This document shows, one piece after another, positions 24,129 to 35,339 of a stretch of DNA of 64,000 nucleotides. Every line of letters begins with the position of its first letter. Position 1 is the first letter of the stretch. Source of the DNA: Tanypteryx hageni (Eukaryota > Arthropoda > Insecta > Odonata > Petaluridae); NCBI GenBank assembly GCA_028673005.1, contig CM054114.1, forward strand, positions 15,501,516 through 15,565,515. The letters are read 5' to 3'. The notes under the pieces were generated by a model, which made no database searches, was not told where the DNA came from, and was given only the letters and a program-made list of their open reading frames with translations. The position numbers and the translations under genes are program-made.

Positions 24129-25052
24129 CTAATTAAAAAATATAATAAGAGGATAAGTTAAAAAGTTAAAGCAGTGCTTCAGCAAGAGAGGAGGCCCAGT
24201 GCTCTTATTTACATCAAGCGTACTAAAGGCATTAAGAACACTTAATTGAGTCACACCACAAGAGTGTATATTAACTGTATGAGAATACTGGCATTGTGGT
24301 ATTATGTTACTTGGAGTAGAATATACGGTGGAAAGATGTTCAACAAAGACATTAGCAGATTCCTGAAATGAACATAATTCCACAATCTACTTGTATTCAA
24401 TGGAATGGAATCTTGAACAGAACTAATATAAGAGAGGTAACAGACTTTTGACAATGACATTTAGCATGAAGAGATGCAAAAGAATTGTTATCTACTTATT
24501 TTAAGCTTCTTGTGGGCTATTTTCTCATCATATATTAATGAAATTAATTCTTTACCAGACCAGTTGGGTAAGTGGGATGATCCACTCTTGGGTAAAATTT
24601 CAGGAACATACAGATTAATGGCATTATTTACAATATCATAAAAATAACAAACAGCATCATCTAATTGTAATTCAGTCAATATAAACCAATCTATAGAGCT
24701 AAAGTAATCTATCATTGCAGAATAGTTCCCTTTCCTAAAGTTGAAAGTTTCAAAATTAATAACTACACATGGGGATATACCTACATGAAGTTCACACATA
24801 AGAGGAGGATGATAGGCAATACAAGGCAAAAGTCACATCAACATCATAAACACTGTTCAATTAGCACCTTGTAATATCTGTTAAACACAAATCCGGAATC
24901 TCGCCATATTGGTTGGTAACTAAGTTTTTTGTACAAATTTCAGATATTAGCAGTGAGGTTATCTTCAGGAAAGAATGTTGACCAATTATTACCTGGCAAA
25001 TTGAATCACCAAACATAAGCGAATGGGCGTCTGTACATAAATAAATATGCAA
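24129..25052 (-). pseudogene. Jockey/CR1-like LINE, endonuclease end to start of RT
   Basis: Minus-strand pieces occur in LINE order: CGEIPDLCLT-type remnants of the endonuclease (24861-25052); a HPPLMCELHVG and NFRKGNYSAMIDYF...DWF linker with VPEILPKSG...PNWSGKEL (24488-24829); then LSVLNAFSTLDVNKSTGP, the start of the RT fingers (24129-24383). The RT core itself is absent. Frames change between the pieces. Together with 21562-21772 it probably represents one element split by the jerky-like insertion. Confidence 0.75.
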
Positions 25053-25960
25053 GACGCTTTACTTCTTCACGATATTTTTGGTATATGCTTTGGTCAGATT
25101 TGGGAGGAATGTAAACACATTATTAATTAGTTTAAGAGATGGAGATGACACCATGAGAAAATTGTGTTCAATGTTACACGAGGATGTAGCTTAAAGTTGA
25201 TAAGATATAAAAAATTCTAGATATCGTACAAGCAGACGCTACGGACTGTAACTCACAGATTTGGTTCATCTTCTACCAGTGGAGAGTGTTGTTCAATAAC
25301 TATAAGAATGCCTTTTCGGAATTTCGAGCCAATGGCTTTAAGTTTAAGAGAAATAATTAATTAAAAAGTGCAAAAAAATGGACCGATTTTCTCAAATGCT
25401 TGTAACTTCGCTATCACGGGTGTCTTTATGCTAGAGATATCGCCTAACATAAGTCTCGCGTCTCGTAATTTTGCCATTCGAGAATCCCGCTTTCCGAATT
25501 TTTTTCTCTCCTGCTAAATGTCCTTTTTCTTACAGGTTTTTATATCCCAATCTTCAGAAAGTAATTATACACGGCTAATTTTTTTACGCAGGAGAATTAT
25601 ATTTAATTATCGCTTAATTATATCTGGTACTAAAATTAAGCATATTAGTTGTCATTTTTAAACGATAAAAAAATTGTCGAAGTAATTTAAATTTAAAAAG
25701 AATATTATTACCTTTATGAATCACTACGTCACTCATTAAGGAAACTCCTCCCGTAGTGGAGTGTGTCCAACAATAAGGCAATAACACATCAGACAGTCAC
25801 TTGTTTTAAACTCTCATAAGAGACCGTTTCATTGTGTCAAACACTGGAGAATTCTTCGGCACTTGTCCTGTGAGATAATTCCGTTCCTGCCTTCATAATT
25901 CGCACATTATACAGAGGAACCCAAAAGCTGTCGCACACTTGGTGGAAATCTTTTGCTACT
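25053..25960. other. no gene recognised
   Basis: No credible coding frame, tRNA box or terminal repeat found. Confidence 0.45.
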
Positions 25961-26130
25961 TGGGCCGAGCTCCCAAGAATACATTTCGTTGCGAAAATTG
26001 AAGTCCCGGGTTTGATTCCGGGATCTATCCTTCCAATTTCATTTACATGGGAAATCTGAAATCCACCGAGCAGGGCAATTTTCTCTTGCACATTAAAATA
26101 TCTTAGAATTGTAATATCGGAGCGGGGTTT
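25961..26130 (+). repeat. SINE family S1, copy 2
   Basis: Colinear with 12735-12900 on the other strand. It starts with GCCGAGCTCCCAAG, has GTTGCGAAAATTGAA, a box B-like CGGGTTTGATTCCGGG near 26008, then TTTACATGGGAAA and TATCTTAGAATTGTAATATC. The head is better preserved than in copy 1. The end after about 26130 no longer matches. Confidence 0.7.
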
Positions 26131-27130
26131 GTACCGTTCTCTGAGAGAAGAAGGGGAGATTTTAATTTTTATCTTAAAACGCTCCTCATCGATCATATTT
26201 CTTCGAATTTCGCGTAAATACTGCCGTTTTTGTAGTTTTTATCGCTCATTGCGAGAGTGTAGCCATAGCAACAACTATTGATGGACTCAGCTTCGGTATA
26301 GTCTAATAAATATTGTTTCTGTTGAACAAAAATACGCGTGTTCAATTAAATATCCCGTTCGAATTTTATACCGCTCAATTATGAATTTTGAGAACATAAG
26401 GAGCAACATATCTGCGGTGATTTTAAAGCTGTTAGAGCCAATATAATTAGGTATTAAATAAATGATTAAATGGAAAGCTCGCATCGTTAGTTCTGTTTGG
26501 GTCGTCTTATTATTATGTTATGCAGAGACACACTTTTCCCTCCTGTTTGTTGTTGTCAACGAAAACAATCTTCGTAACAAATGAAGTAAACAAGATCTAA
26601 TTGTAAGTAATAAGTTTTATTTTCTTTATCGCGCCTACTGAACATATTAATTGAAAGGAAATGGATTATTCAGGACGAAAAAGTGAACTAAAATACGTGT
26701 GCACTCAGCTTTTGTAAGTTAAAAGACATAAATAATTTACGACGAAGGAGTGAGCGTGAGTGTAAAGATTAACGTACTTCATCTCAATTGAGGTATGTAT
26801 GAGTTAAATAATAATTCAATTTTCGATTGTTCTAAGGCAAATTCTGTATTTCTTTGGCATCGGTTCTAATATATATCCTTTAGCAGTGCTTAGACTTTAA
26901 ATTTATCTTGTTTTCTAAATGGATTATATCCAACAATGGAGGCTTATTTCTTGTGTCGTCTCTGTTGGCCGTTACCGTGGAAACCACACGATTCAGAACT
27001 TGATCATGTTTGTCGAAAAATGAAGGAAGAAGGAGCAAATAATGGGCGGGAGAAGTAATTAACTTGTTTTTCACCAATATTATTGAAAATCTGGCATATT
27101 TCAGAACTCTTAACGTAGCCTAGCTCAGTT
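26131..27130. other. no gene recognised
   Basis: Frames at 25837-26196 and 26287-26484 (minus) are partly SINE and otherwise unassigned. Confidence 0.45.
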
Positions 27131-27132
27131 GA

Positions 27133-27335
27133 TTAGTGGAATTTTAATTAAATGCATTAAATGTTACTTCTCGTTGCAATTAACGATCGCTATTCTAGCC
27201 CTAATTTCATCGGTACATTTTGATCCTCTCGTTATCATACTAGCAAGGGGCTTTACTTTACGATCTGAAACTGGTTCCGATGGCTTTCCATCTTACGTTC
27301 AAGTTTTTCCTTTCTCGATATCCAAATCAACTTGA
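27133..27335 (-). pseudogene. RTE LINE fragment
   Basis: On the minus strand, SMITRGSKCTDEIRARI and the preceding weakly preserved segment match the part of the long RTE ORF reading GSIITREAKCTDEIKTRIG. Frames are broken. This is another old copy of the same RTE group. Confidence 0.65.
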
Positions 27336-27653
27336 ATGTTTTCTTATTCGTTTCCTAGGATAATTTTGCTCATTTAACCTTAGCTGTGTCCGTCCGTCTT
27401 TCGAAGCATTCGTCCATGTACAAAGACTAACTATTAATGCATACACAACCAGTAAATTACTTACATAATCCTATCTCCTACAACATCTTTCTTAGCTTGA
27501 AACTATCAAAGTAGGTTTATGAGTTAATACAAAATATAGTTTTAAGAAATTCTTTTCTTTTTGACAATCTTTGAATAGTTCAAAATGTAAAAGAAAGAGC
27601 AAATCCGTCGACATACGTTAAATCCGAAATTCTTTTGTCATTTTTGTCTGCAG

Positions 27654-27817
27654 ATTTTGGTGATTATTTGGCCCTAGGCCTGGCCATTTTCATAGCTGGC
27701 GCTCTGATAGCGTGGTGGATCCTGGGAATTTACAGGCGGTACTGCGTCGGGCGCCGAAGGAGATGGTCTGTTGAAGACGGCGTGCCCGACGTGGTATACG
27801 ATACCGCCAATTTGCCT
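27654..27817 (+). CDS. exon with a transmembrane segment, gene unknown
   Basis: Both splice signals are excellent: TTTTTGTCTGCAG ends at 27653 and GTAAGT starts at 27818. The 164-bp exon is open in one frame and needs one base from the previous exon; it ends on a codon boundary. The peptide starts DFGDY, has a hydrophobic helix LALGLAIFIAGALIAWWI, then a basic patch (YRRYC..RRRRW) and an acidic tail. By the positive-inside rule the C-terminal side would be cytoplasmic. It is clearly a host gene. Its end phase is compatible with the receptor pore exon at 48845 and it could in principle be an M1 segment, but the 21-kb gap and the lack of motif evidence make that only a guess. Confidence 0.65.
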
Positions 27818-28274
27818 GTAAGTATAATACTTGCGATTACATTCTTCTTCTTCTCTTATCTTATAAACCCTTCTAATACGTTATTTTATGCTGTTAATAA
27901 CAGAAATGTTTCTGCTCTGATCCGCCTTCGGATCCCAAAGTATCATTTATGTATTTATTTATATATATTGAGAAACTTCATCCACTTCATTTCATATCTA
28001 CATAATTACGTTGTTGTTCTCTTATTCAGAATATATATAATATATAATAAAAAAACACCAGGACCAGCAACACGTGAGTGTTTATCACGATGTTCTGATT
28101 TTTCTGAATATATTTACTCTGATGCGTGAATGTATTTGATGGTGCCAGTCATAGATGAAAATATTTCTCTCTCTCTAAGATTTTAATGTATTAAATTATA
28201 TCTCACTTCCCAAAACTTGTTAAGATTGATAAGATTGTTAGCATGTCAGCTGATACTACCAATAGGTACTAACA

Positions 28275-28789
28275 TTGGAGGTGCAAAAAGTACAGGTTCT
28301 AAGAATCTATTCCGGAAATTATCGCACAACTGTAGTCGAACATCTGTGGGGATTAGTTGCACGGAACACATTTACATTAAAGCGGTCTGTGGAAGTTGGT
28401 ATTGTAAAAATATTCAGATTTGTTCACATTGACATGGTACGAGTAGAGGCACTGAAATCATTTTGTGATTTTAACGACAAATTTTGTCGCATACGAGCAC
28501 AAGATTTCTGAGACTGGTGCCTACTCTTGAAAGAATAAATACTAATAATGGTTCAACAGCTTGTTTTTTTATAAGTTGAAAATGCCCCCGTTATTCTTCC
28601 GAAATTAGCCGAAGATCCTAAGTGAGAGAACTTTGGTTCTGGTTATTACACAATGTTGATGCTATTTACAAAATGGAGGGGATGCCGCAAGTGAATTTTT
28701 GCGCATGTATAAGAATTTGGAAGGGAAAGAAATCTAAGTTATTCCGTCCAAAGTGAAAGAAATGGAGAGGAAAAGTGCTAACGAGGGTA
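28275..28789 (+). pseudogene. hAT transposase remnant, part 1 (5' of inserted element)
   Basis: Plus-strand pieces give VEALKSFCDFNDKF, then TSTRFLRLVPTLERI, then ENAPVILPKLAEDPK and LWFWLLHNVDAIYKMEG. This is the order seen in ZBED5/DUF4371-like hAT transposases, where a TRWLSL-type block precedes the FF..E region. Several frame shifts and stops are present. The reading is cut by a terminal-inverted-repeat element at 28790 and resumes after 29510. Confidence 0.6.
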
Positions 28790-29510
28790 CAGCCGTCCCT
28801 CGTTTTACCAACCTAATTCGTTCCACGAAAACTGTTCGTCAGGCGAAAACTCGTAAAACAATGTTTATTTTCCCATTACATCCTATGTAAAAATTTTAAT
28901 TGGTTCCGAAGGCCAAAATAAAAAAATATCCCACAGTTCACTTAAAAACAATACCGAATGATAACAAATTGAGAAAAAACATCAATAATGATATATTAAT
29001 GTATTTAAATGACATTCCTAGTCATATGATGTCTTACTCTATATATTAGCGGTATTATGCTACTATGATATCTTAGCCTATGGTAGCCTACGATAGGTTA
29101 ATTAAATGCGGCGTATATGTCCTTCGACCGCTCGCCTTTCTCCAATCTTTGAATAATATGCATTTACTTTCTGGGCTACACAAAAAGCCCTTCTCTCTTT
29201 TTTCACTTTACCACTTTCAATAACTGAAAGGCCAAAATATATCTTGATTTAAAAGATAAAAATGCACACCACTCAGCGAACCGAATTTCACAAAGAACGG
29301 CAACGCGCGTACTGAGACCGAGATGATAATTCTTATTCGGAACAGCGCATTTATTCGATATTTGAAAAAAGAGGATATTCTTGCTAACGTAACGAACTCT
29401 TATAAGCGAAAATTTGTCGTTTACAAATCGAATAAAAATAGGCATGAAATTGCTCAGTTCCTGTAAGCAAGAACTGGTAAAATGGTAGTTCGTAAAACTA
29501 GGGAAGGCTG
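28790..29510 (+). mobile_element. non-autonomous inverted-repeat element inside a hAT gene
   Basis: The left end is CAGCCGTCCCTCGTTTTACC. The right end, read backward from 29510, is CAGCCTTCCCTAGTTTTACG. The unit is 721 bp long and the outer base before the left end is part of TA. Terminal sequence of this CAGNNNTCCCTCGTTNTA type is common in Tc1/mariner/pogo relatives. It splits the hAT remnant in two. The internal frame at 29203-29526 (minus) has no domain. Confidence 0.6.
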
Positions 29511-29880
29511 CATTCATTCCAGCCATCCATCAAGATGATCTTTTTAATGAACTGTGTGTCCATAATTTATATCTTAATGAGATCGCGCTAGCCGAATGGG
29601 ACATGTAGTAATTATCTACAGATCAGAGATGGTTAAATGTGCATACTTATAGATTTTTGTCGTGAAAACATTAATATTCCAAGCACAGAAAATGTGCTAA
29701 TTCATCGTCTCTTTGCTGGGTACTAACGCTGCGATAGAGAGGTCATTTTCGCTTATTAACAACATTTGAGGAACGGATAAGCCATCGCTTAATAGTGATG
29801 CCATATCATCTCTCTTGGTAATCCGAATGAATTACTGCGAGACTTGCCAAAAGATGATGATGATTTAATAAACTACACAT
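29511..29880 (+). pseudogene. hAT transposase remnant, part 2 (dimerisation domain)
   Basis: After the inserted element the plus strand gives LNEIALAEWD, then SLLGTNAAIERSFSLINN with the hAT ERxFS signature, then SDAISSLLVIRMNY. Frames shift at least twice. This continues the transposase started at 28275 and ends near a run of GATGAT. Confidence 0.65.
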
Positions 29881-30299
29881 CATTGAGAAATCTGTGTTCT
29901 TCCAACAAAAACGAGGGAAACAAAACGCCATCCACTTCAACAGTAGATAAAGGACGAAAATAAAAACAAAAATGTTGTATTAATTGGTAATACATATATA
30001 AATATTTTTTTGCTGAATTTAATATATTGTCATATTATTTTATTCTTTTCGATGAAGGCGATTCGTTATATGTTATTTAATTGTTATACTTTTGTAGGAT
30101 TTTTCAGAAAAAGAAATTCACAAATCGGAAAATTTTTATGTTGGACCATACGTCCCGAATTTTGAATCGGAAAATGTAGTCAACGTATGCATATTGTATC
30201 TGGTTACTCCCTTAATAATTCCAACTATCAGCAGTGGTTCTTTTCTTCCTTACCCAGTTCCCCAATAAAATGTTGTATAAATATGAAATTCCTTTAATG
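29881..30299. other. no gene recognised
   Basis: AT-rich; may include the tail of the hAT element. Confidence 0.4.
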
Positions 30300-30985
30300 A
30301 CCAAATTGACATATTTCGAACGGATCGACTCAGCAGGGGTGCCACAATTGCATAGTTAAACTTCTCAGTAATTATGAATTTGGGAGGAATTGGCTTAAGC
30401 GAGTTCAACGAAATTTAGTATGAAAAAGGTGTGCAACACAAAAAACAAAAATCAATGCATTTAGTTTATATATGGAAAGCAGAGCTGCCACAATGCAAGT
30501 AATAAAAACATTATTTTTACAAGTATTTGAGTTGAACTGTCCTCATCAGTTTTACCCAAATTTAATATTTACAATGTACACATACATATAAAACCATAAT
30601 AACATATTTGGACCGGATCAATCGAACAGGTGTGCCATAATTGCAATTGAATCCTTTTAGTAATTATGGATTTTGATGGAATTCGCTGAACGGATTTAAA
30701 CTAAATTTTTTATATAAAATTTGTAAGATTTACCATAATGAAATGAAGATGTGTAAAGCGTAGCTAAAGCGCAGGGCTGTCACAGTAAAAATTAAAATAA
30801 TATTAGTTTTTTTTGCGTATTTCTAGAGAACTCACGTCAACGATTTTATCCCAATTAGGTATATATAATCTTCATATAAATAAATAACCAAGAAAACATA
30901 TTTTAACCGGGTCGACTATACAGAGCTAGCACAATTAAAATTTTTCTGTAACTATGAATATGACGTTAAGCACTACTGTGCCGAG
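30300..30985 (+). repeat. diverged tandem repeat, period about 293 bp
   Basis: A landmark beginning ACATATTT with a CGGATCGAC-like stretch and TCAGTAATTATG-like ending recurs at about 30309, 30602 and 30896. A second landmark, CAGAGCTGCCACA/CAGGGCTGTCACA, recurs at about 30481 and 30772. The spacing is constant near 292-294 bp, so about two and a third units are present. The units have diverged considerably. It is a short satellite-like array of unknown class. Confidence 0.7.
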
Positions 30986-31115
30986 GGAAACTGCTGTACG
31001 TCCTCATTTGTTATTAAAATATTTTCATTTATTTTGAAACCCACTAAAGGTTATTTTAATTTAAGGAATGCAATTTGAATAGTAGTTTTAAGGAAGCATT
31101 ATGGAAAAGTTTTAA

Positions 31116-32346
31116 CCCTTCCCTTGTCGAATACGATATATTCCGCATTTGCGTTTTTCCCTTGCATGTCCTTTGCGACATATTCCGCATGCCTGCTGTT
31201 CCGTGTCGTATACGATATATTCCGCATTCTGCCATTCACTAACATAGCTTTTACTCTACCTTCCGTAAGTGATACTAGACGGCAGGAGATGGTCGCTTTC
31301 CAAAGAGAATACTGGTAGTGACGTCAAACCACCGAGTAAGTCAAAATAACCCATAAAATTTACATTTTTCGAACTTGAATTTCCTTTTTGAGAACGTAAA
31401 CATCCGTCATGGCGGACTTGGAAGTATCGCTATCGGATTTGGTCCAATTATTAGCTGAAATAAGTGATCATGAAGAATATTTCCATAGTTTTAGTGATGA
31501 ATCAGATAGTCTGATGAATAGTGAAAGGGAATTTGACGAAGATGAGAAGGAAATCGTGTTAAATGGTGAACCTATGCCGAGACTTACGACAGGTTGGTTG
31601 GACATTGTTTCTAATGACCCTGCTCCAAGTTTTCAACCTAATTTTTGTGAGGTTACACCGGGAATAATTCTTCCAAGTGATTTTAATATTCACAGCGAAC
31701 CTATACAATATTTCCGACTTTTTTTTGGAGATGAAATGATCAGTCTAATACGCGACGAAACCAATCTCTACGGCAAAAACAGAAAATTGCCCAAGCAGAA
31801 TTCGCCTACATCACGTCTAGCTAATTGGAAGAGTAGTGAATCTTGTGATATCGAGGCCTTCCTTGGCGTAATTATAAACATGGGCCTAAATCCAAAGACT
31901 GAAATACAAGAATATTTCAGTACAGAATGGATCAAGCAAATGCAATTTTTTGGCGATGTTTTTTCTTTAAATGATTTTCTCATGCTATTTTCCAATTGCA
32001 TTGAGGACTATCACACAAAGAAAAATATTTGAGGAGTAGCGGAGTGCAAACAGATGTAAATATTCAATTAACTGTAAATAGTGTATATATTTAATAGTGT
32101 TAGTTAGAGACAGTATTCAGAGATGCACCACCAGTTTTAGAAAAATCACTGCTAAACAACATCATACTTGGAGAGTAATAACTACCTCATATCTATAATA
32201 TATATGTTATAAGTGCAGTTTTCATATATATGAATATGTAGTTGACTGATTTGGCTTTAAAAAAAATACCCATTTTCAAAAAATTATATCTGAAAAAAAT
32301 GAACAGGAAATTATAATCTCTGTATATTTTAGCGACATGGGAAGGG
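31116..32346 (+). mobile_element. internally deleted piggyBac element
   Basis: The element starts CCCTTCCCTTGTCG right after TTAA (31112-31115) and ends CGACATGGGAAGGG right before TTAA (32347-32350). The ends are inverted repeats and TTAA is the piggyBac target. Near the left end a subterminal motif with ATTCCGCAT occurs three times (about 31140, 31180 and 31217), each preceded by a GATATATTCC or GACATATTCC variant; these are likely transposase-binding sites. The interior encodes only the N-terminal part of a transposase. Confidence 0.9.
31409..32032 (+). CDS. truncated piggyBac transposase, N-terminal 207 residues
   Basis: The frame starts with a good ATG 293 bp inside the element. Residues 1-60 are acidic, as usual for the N-terminus of PGBD4-like proteins. 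The segment ending PIQYFRLFFGDEMISLI, then DETNLYGKN and the block FLGVIINMGLNPKTEI.EYFS matches the start of the piggyBac DDE domain. The ORF ends by stop after YHTKKNI. A full protein is near 600 residues, so the catalytic Asp cluster and the zinc tail are gone. The intact reading frame up to the deletion suggests the deletion derivative is not very old. It could act as a dominant-negative or be inert; that is inference. Confidence 0.8.
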   Translation: MADLEVSLSDLVQLLAEISDHEEYFHSFSDESDSLMNSEREFDEDEKEIVLNGEPMPRLTTGWLDIVSNDPAPSFQPNFCEVTPGIILPSDFNIHSEPIQYFRLFFGDEMISLIRDETNLYGKNRKLPKQNSPTSRLANWKSSESCDIEAFLGVIINMGLNPKTEIQEYFSTEWIKQMQFFGDVFSLNDFLMLFSNCIEDYHTKKNI

Positions 32347-32397
32347 TTAAAACGTTTGTAGTTGTGAATGCAATTGTCAAGTCGAGATTCATTTTCT

Positions 32398-34068
32398 GTT
32401 ATAATAATAATAATTTGCTGCTGTGTCCCCAGTATGAGGCATTGCATTGTCAAGAGCATAGTCAATAAAAAATACAGTAAAATACAATGAATAAAAGTGC
32501 ACAACACTACAATACAAAAGCCACCATTTATGAAAAATTTTACAATTTTTCTGAGAGAAACTCATTTATACTATAATAAGGACCTTTTAACATTATATCC
32601 TTAACATTTCTTTTAAATATGATTGCAGGCATAGATTTGAATTTAATAGGGAGTGAATTGTGCAGTTCTTTACTAGAATATTCATAATCATTTTGGCTTG
32701 TTGCAAGCCCACAGTATTTCATATCAATATTTTTACAATATCTCTTTTCATATTTGTGAATATCGCCATGTACAACATTTTTGAAGCCAGAGTGAACATA
32801 ACAAGGGGCTTCCAAGATATACACAAAGAATAATGTTAAGATATTGCTACATCTAAAAGCATCTCTACAATGTTCTCTTAGTTTGAGATTGTGTATAATT
32901 CTAATTGTCTTTTTCTGCATACAGAATATCTGTTTAGTAATAGAATTCTGTAAAACATAACAATATGAAATAAAGTTAAATAGGCGCATCTGAGGGTATC
33001 ATAGGATAGATACTTCTGTCCTTAATCTTGTTAAAAGGTGTATTAATTTTGGCAATTTGTTTTTTAAGTACTATTCAAGGTGCTTGTTCCAAGTTAGCCC
33101 AGGGTCCAAAACTATTCCTAGAAGTTTGCCTGCTTCATTTCTATTTAAGAGACTTTTGGATTGGTTAAAATGCATATGCTGGTTTTTGGTAACATTGAGG
33201 CTCAATTTATTACAGGCAAACCATGAAGAAAAGAAGGTTTGCCACAATTTCTAGCATTTTACAGTTTATGTCACTTAGTTTTGCATTTTTAAGATAGGAA
33301 ACAAAATCATTAGTATTTTGAGTGAAATTTTTATGTGTATTTGTGACAGATAATTCCCAATACTTACAAAATACCTGTGGTAACAAGGAGTTTTGCTTGG
33401 ATTTTATACTTTTTGTAGAGTTTATGATAGACCAGCTTTGCTTGGACTTATTATTGGAGTATCAACCTGTCATTATATTCTAGTTTTGCTTTATTTATTG
33501 CTAATTTATATTCTTTCGTGGCAGTTTTGATCGGATATTTGCCTTGAAATTTTAAAGATATTTTCTTTCTTTAATATTAGATTGTCTGTGTACCAGGGTA
33601 GCCTTTTCTTTCTGTTTAATATTTTTTTATTAGTAATGTAGGGAAAAAAAGAGCTCAAAGTTACCCATAAAAATATTCTAAAGTTAAGAAAGTAACATAC
33701 AGAATCCTCACAATCCTCATGGATTTCATTCCATTTGAACGTACTCAAGTGCTTACAAAACCTATTTATGTTACTCATATTTAAATCCCTACACATCCTG
33801 ATGGGGGTTTTATCTTCCAAAATTTCCTTTATACAGTTAAAAATAATGGGATGATGGCAATTACTACATGAGCAGTAGAATTTGCAGTATTTGTAATAAC
33901 ATTGTCTATACAACTGTTACTACTTGGCCCTGTGGTTTTCTTGATGAGAAATTTGCAACCAAACATACTTAAGAGTAGCAAAAAATCCCTAGAATTAACA
34001 TTTTTCTCATCTAAAAAATCAATATTAAAATCACCTATTACACAATGCTTGTCACCTGTTGTTAACGA
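32398..34068 (-). pseudogene. Jockey/Crack-like LINE with RT core deleted
   Basis: Reading on the minus strand from 34068: endonuclease block CVIGDFNIDFL and NSCIDNVITN (33870-34068); a linker with RCFCKHL..FKWNEI and RLPWYTDN (33560-33800); a pre-RT WSIINSTKS piece; then directly the end of the RT region (WFACNKLSLNVTKTS near 33190-33240); and the C-terminal domain QKKTIRIIHNLK...SQNDYEYSSKELHNSLP (32540-32989). The whole YxDD-bearing RT core is missing. The 3' end carries an (ATT)n tail at 32400-32414. Frame breaks are frequent in the middle. Confidence 0.75.
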
Positions 34069-34380
34069 ATTCTTACATTCAGTCCTATCTCCCTTACTCT
34101 TGTAGACCGGCACAATTACACCATCCTTCCATTCAGCAGGCACTCTCGAACTCCTTGCACACAGATTGCACAGATCACACATCCAACACATAAGCAAATC
34201 ACCTCCATACTTCAACATCTCTCCCGTTATGCCATCGACACCTGCAGCTTTTCCATTTTTCAGCATATTCACTGCTTTGACTTTGGACACAATATATAAT
34301 GCAATAAACTATTCTTCACCAACCAAAGAACCATCGTTCACCACTGCTGGGTTCGAACGATACTGAACGAAACCAAACTG
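34069..34380 (-). pseudogene. second LINE fragment fused to the first (start of RT)
   Basis: Minus-strand residues VKAVNMLKNGKAAGVDGI, then EMLKYGG, then SRVPAEWKDGVIVPVYKSKG and DRTECKN are the RT fingers of an RTE- or L1-like LINE. At the junction near 34068 the frame passes without a stop into the endonuclease of the Jockey/Crack-like element, making a chimeric 153-codon ORF (33829-34290). In a normal LINE the RT follows the endonuclease, so this order shows two elements joined. Confidence 0.75.
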
Positions 34381-35185
34381 ATGGTAATTCACATTGTACG
34401 GTTGGGCACGTTCGAGCACGTCGTGTATCAGGCAAAATATTCTTAGCAAGAATACCGGCCATAAACGTAACGTGCCGTATAATATGAATACATCAATTGA
34501 AAACCATTCAACAATATTTTTCAGAACCGATATGCTACGTGCTTGAAACGTTCGATGCCTGATAATATGAATCTACCTTAAGTATGAGTAGGTTATCATG
34601 AATAATGACACATCTCAGTTGTGCTCTGTTAGTGAAAAATAAATGACGTATTTCTTTCTGCAATAACCACAGATTTTGTGTCGTAACGTTTTAATGTGTT
34701 AAAATTTTTCGGTGATGAAAGAGATTCGCTTAACGCCGTTACTGAAAATGAAGTTTGAAGGTCCATATGATCAGAACCAATTTATGTTCCCGATCAATTT
34801 ATAAGCCTGAGAAAATATGTGAAGAAAACAGGCGAACCGTATAAGGTTATTGACCGTGTCACAGCAATTTTTTGATTTGAAGAAATTAAGTACAACATTT
34901 GGAAATAATTTTTGCAAGAATACAAAAGAATAAAAAAAGTTTTCAAATTTTACAAGAATTAAGTCGTAAGTCAAAATAGGGGTTGAAAATGGAGTGTTTT
35001 AGTGGTTACTATTCACACTAAAAGTAAAATGAATATGCATTAATTAGGTTCAGAGAATGCTGAAATCATGTTATATAATAATTTATAATAATTCATAGTT
35101 TTATTTTAAGTAAAAAAAAATGAAATTTTCAAATTGCTCTCCTGAAAAATTGCATTTTCGGAGTTGTCACTATTGTAGCAGATGA
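34381..35185. other. no gene recognised
   Basis: AT-rich, no credible features. Confidence 0.4.
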
Positions 35186-35186
35186 G

Positions 35187-35188
<2 letters not shown>

Positions 35189-35222
<34 letters not shown>
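35189..35222. repeat. (AT)n microsatellite
   Basis: About 17 AT units in a row. Confidence 0.95.
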
Positions 35223-35226
<4 letters not shown>

Positions 35227-35227
<1 letters not shown>

Positions 35228-35330
35228 GCACTGGTGGTGTAGTGGTTAGCGTGTCGGCTTTCTATTGCAAAGTTCGGAGGTTCAAACCCCTCGAATGGAG
35301 GTTTTATTTATAAAAAAAAAAAAAAAAACT
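35227..35330 (+). repeat. tRNA-derived SINE with poly(A)
   Basis: A box A-like TGGTGTAGTGGTTAGCGTG and a box B GGTTCAAACCC stand about 33 bases apart, as in a tRNA. The acceptor arms do not pair. A T-rich then A-rich tail ends in 15 or more A residues at 35314-35329. It lies right beside the (AT)n tract and just upstream of the long RTE. Confidence 0.6.
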
Positions 35331-35339
35331 ATCATCAGT

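Noticed and set aside
34060..34080. Adjacent GAATTC and GTTAAC at the LINE junction suggesting a cloning artefact
   Set aside because: Six-base sites are expected by chance, and no vector sequence is present.
35227..35300. A functional tRNA gene beside the RTE element
   Set aside because: Boxes A and B are present but the acceptor arms do not pair and a poly(A) follows, so it is a SINE or pseudogene.
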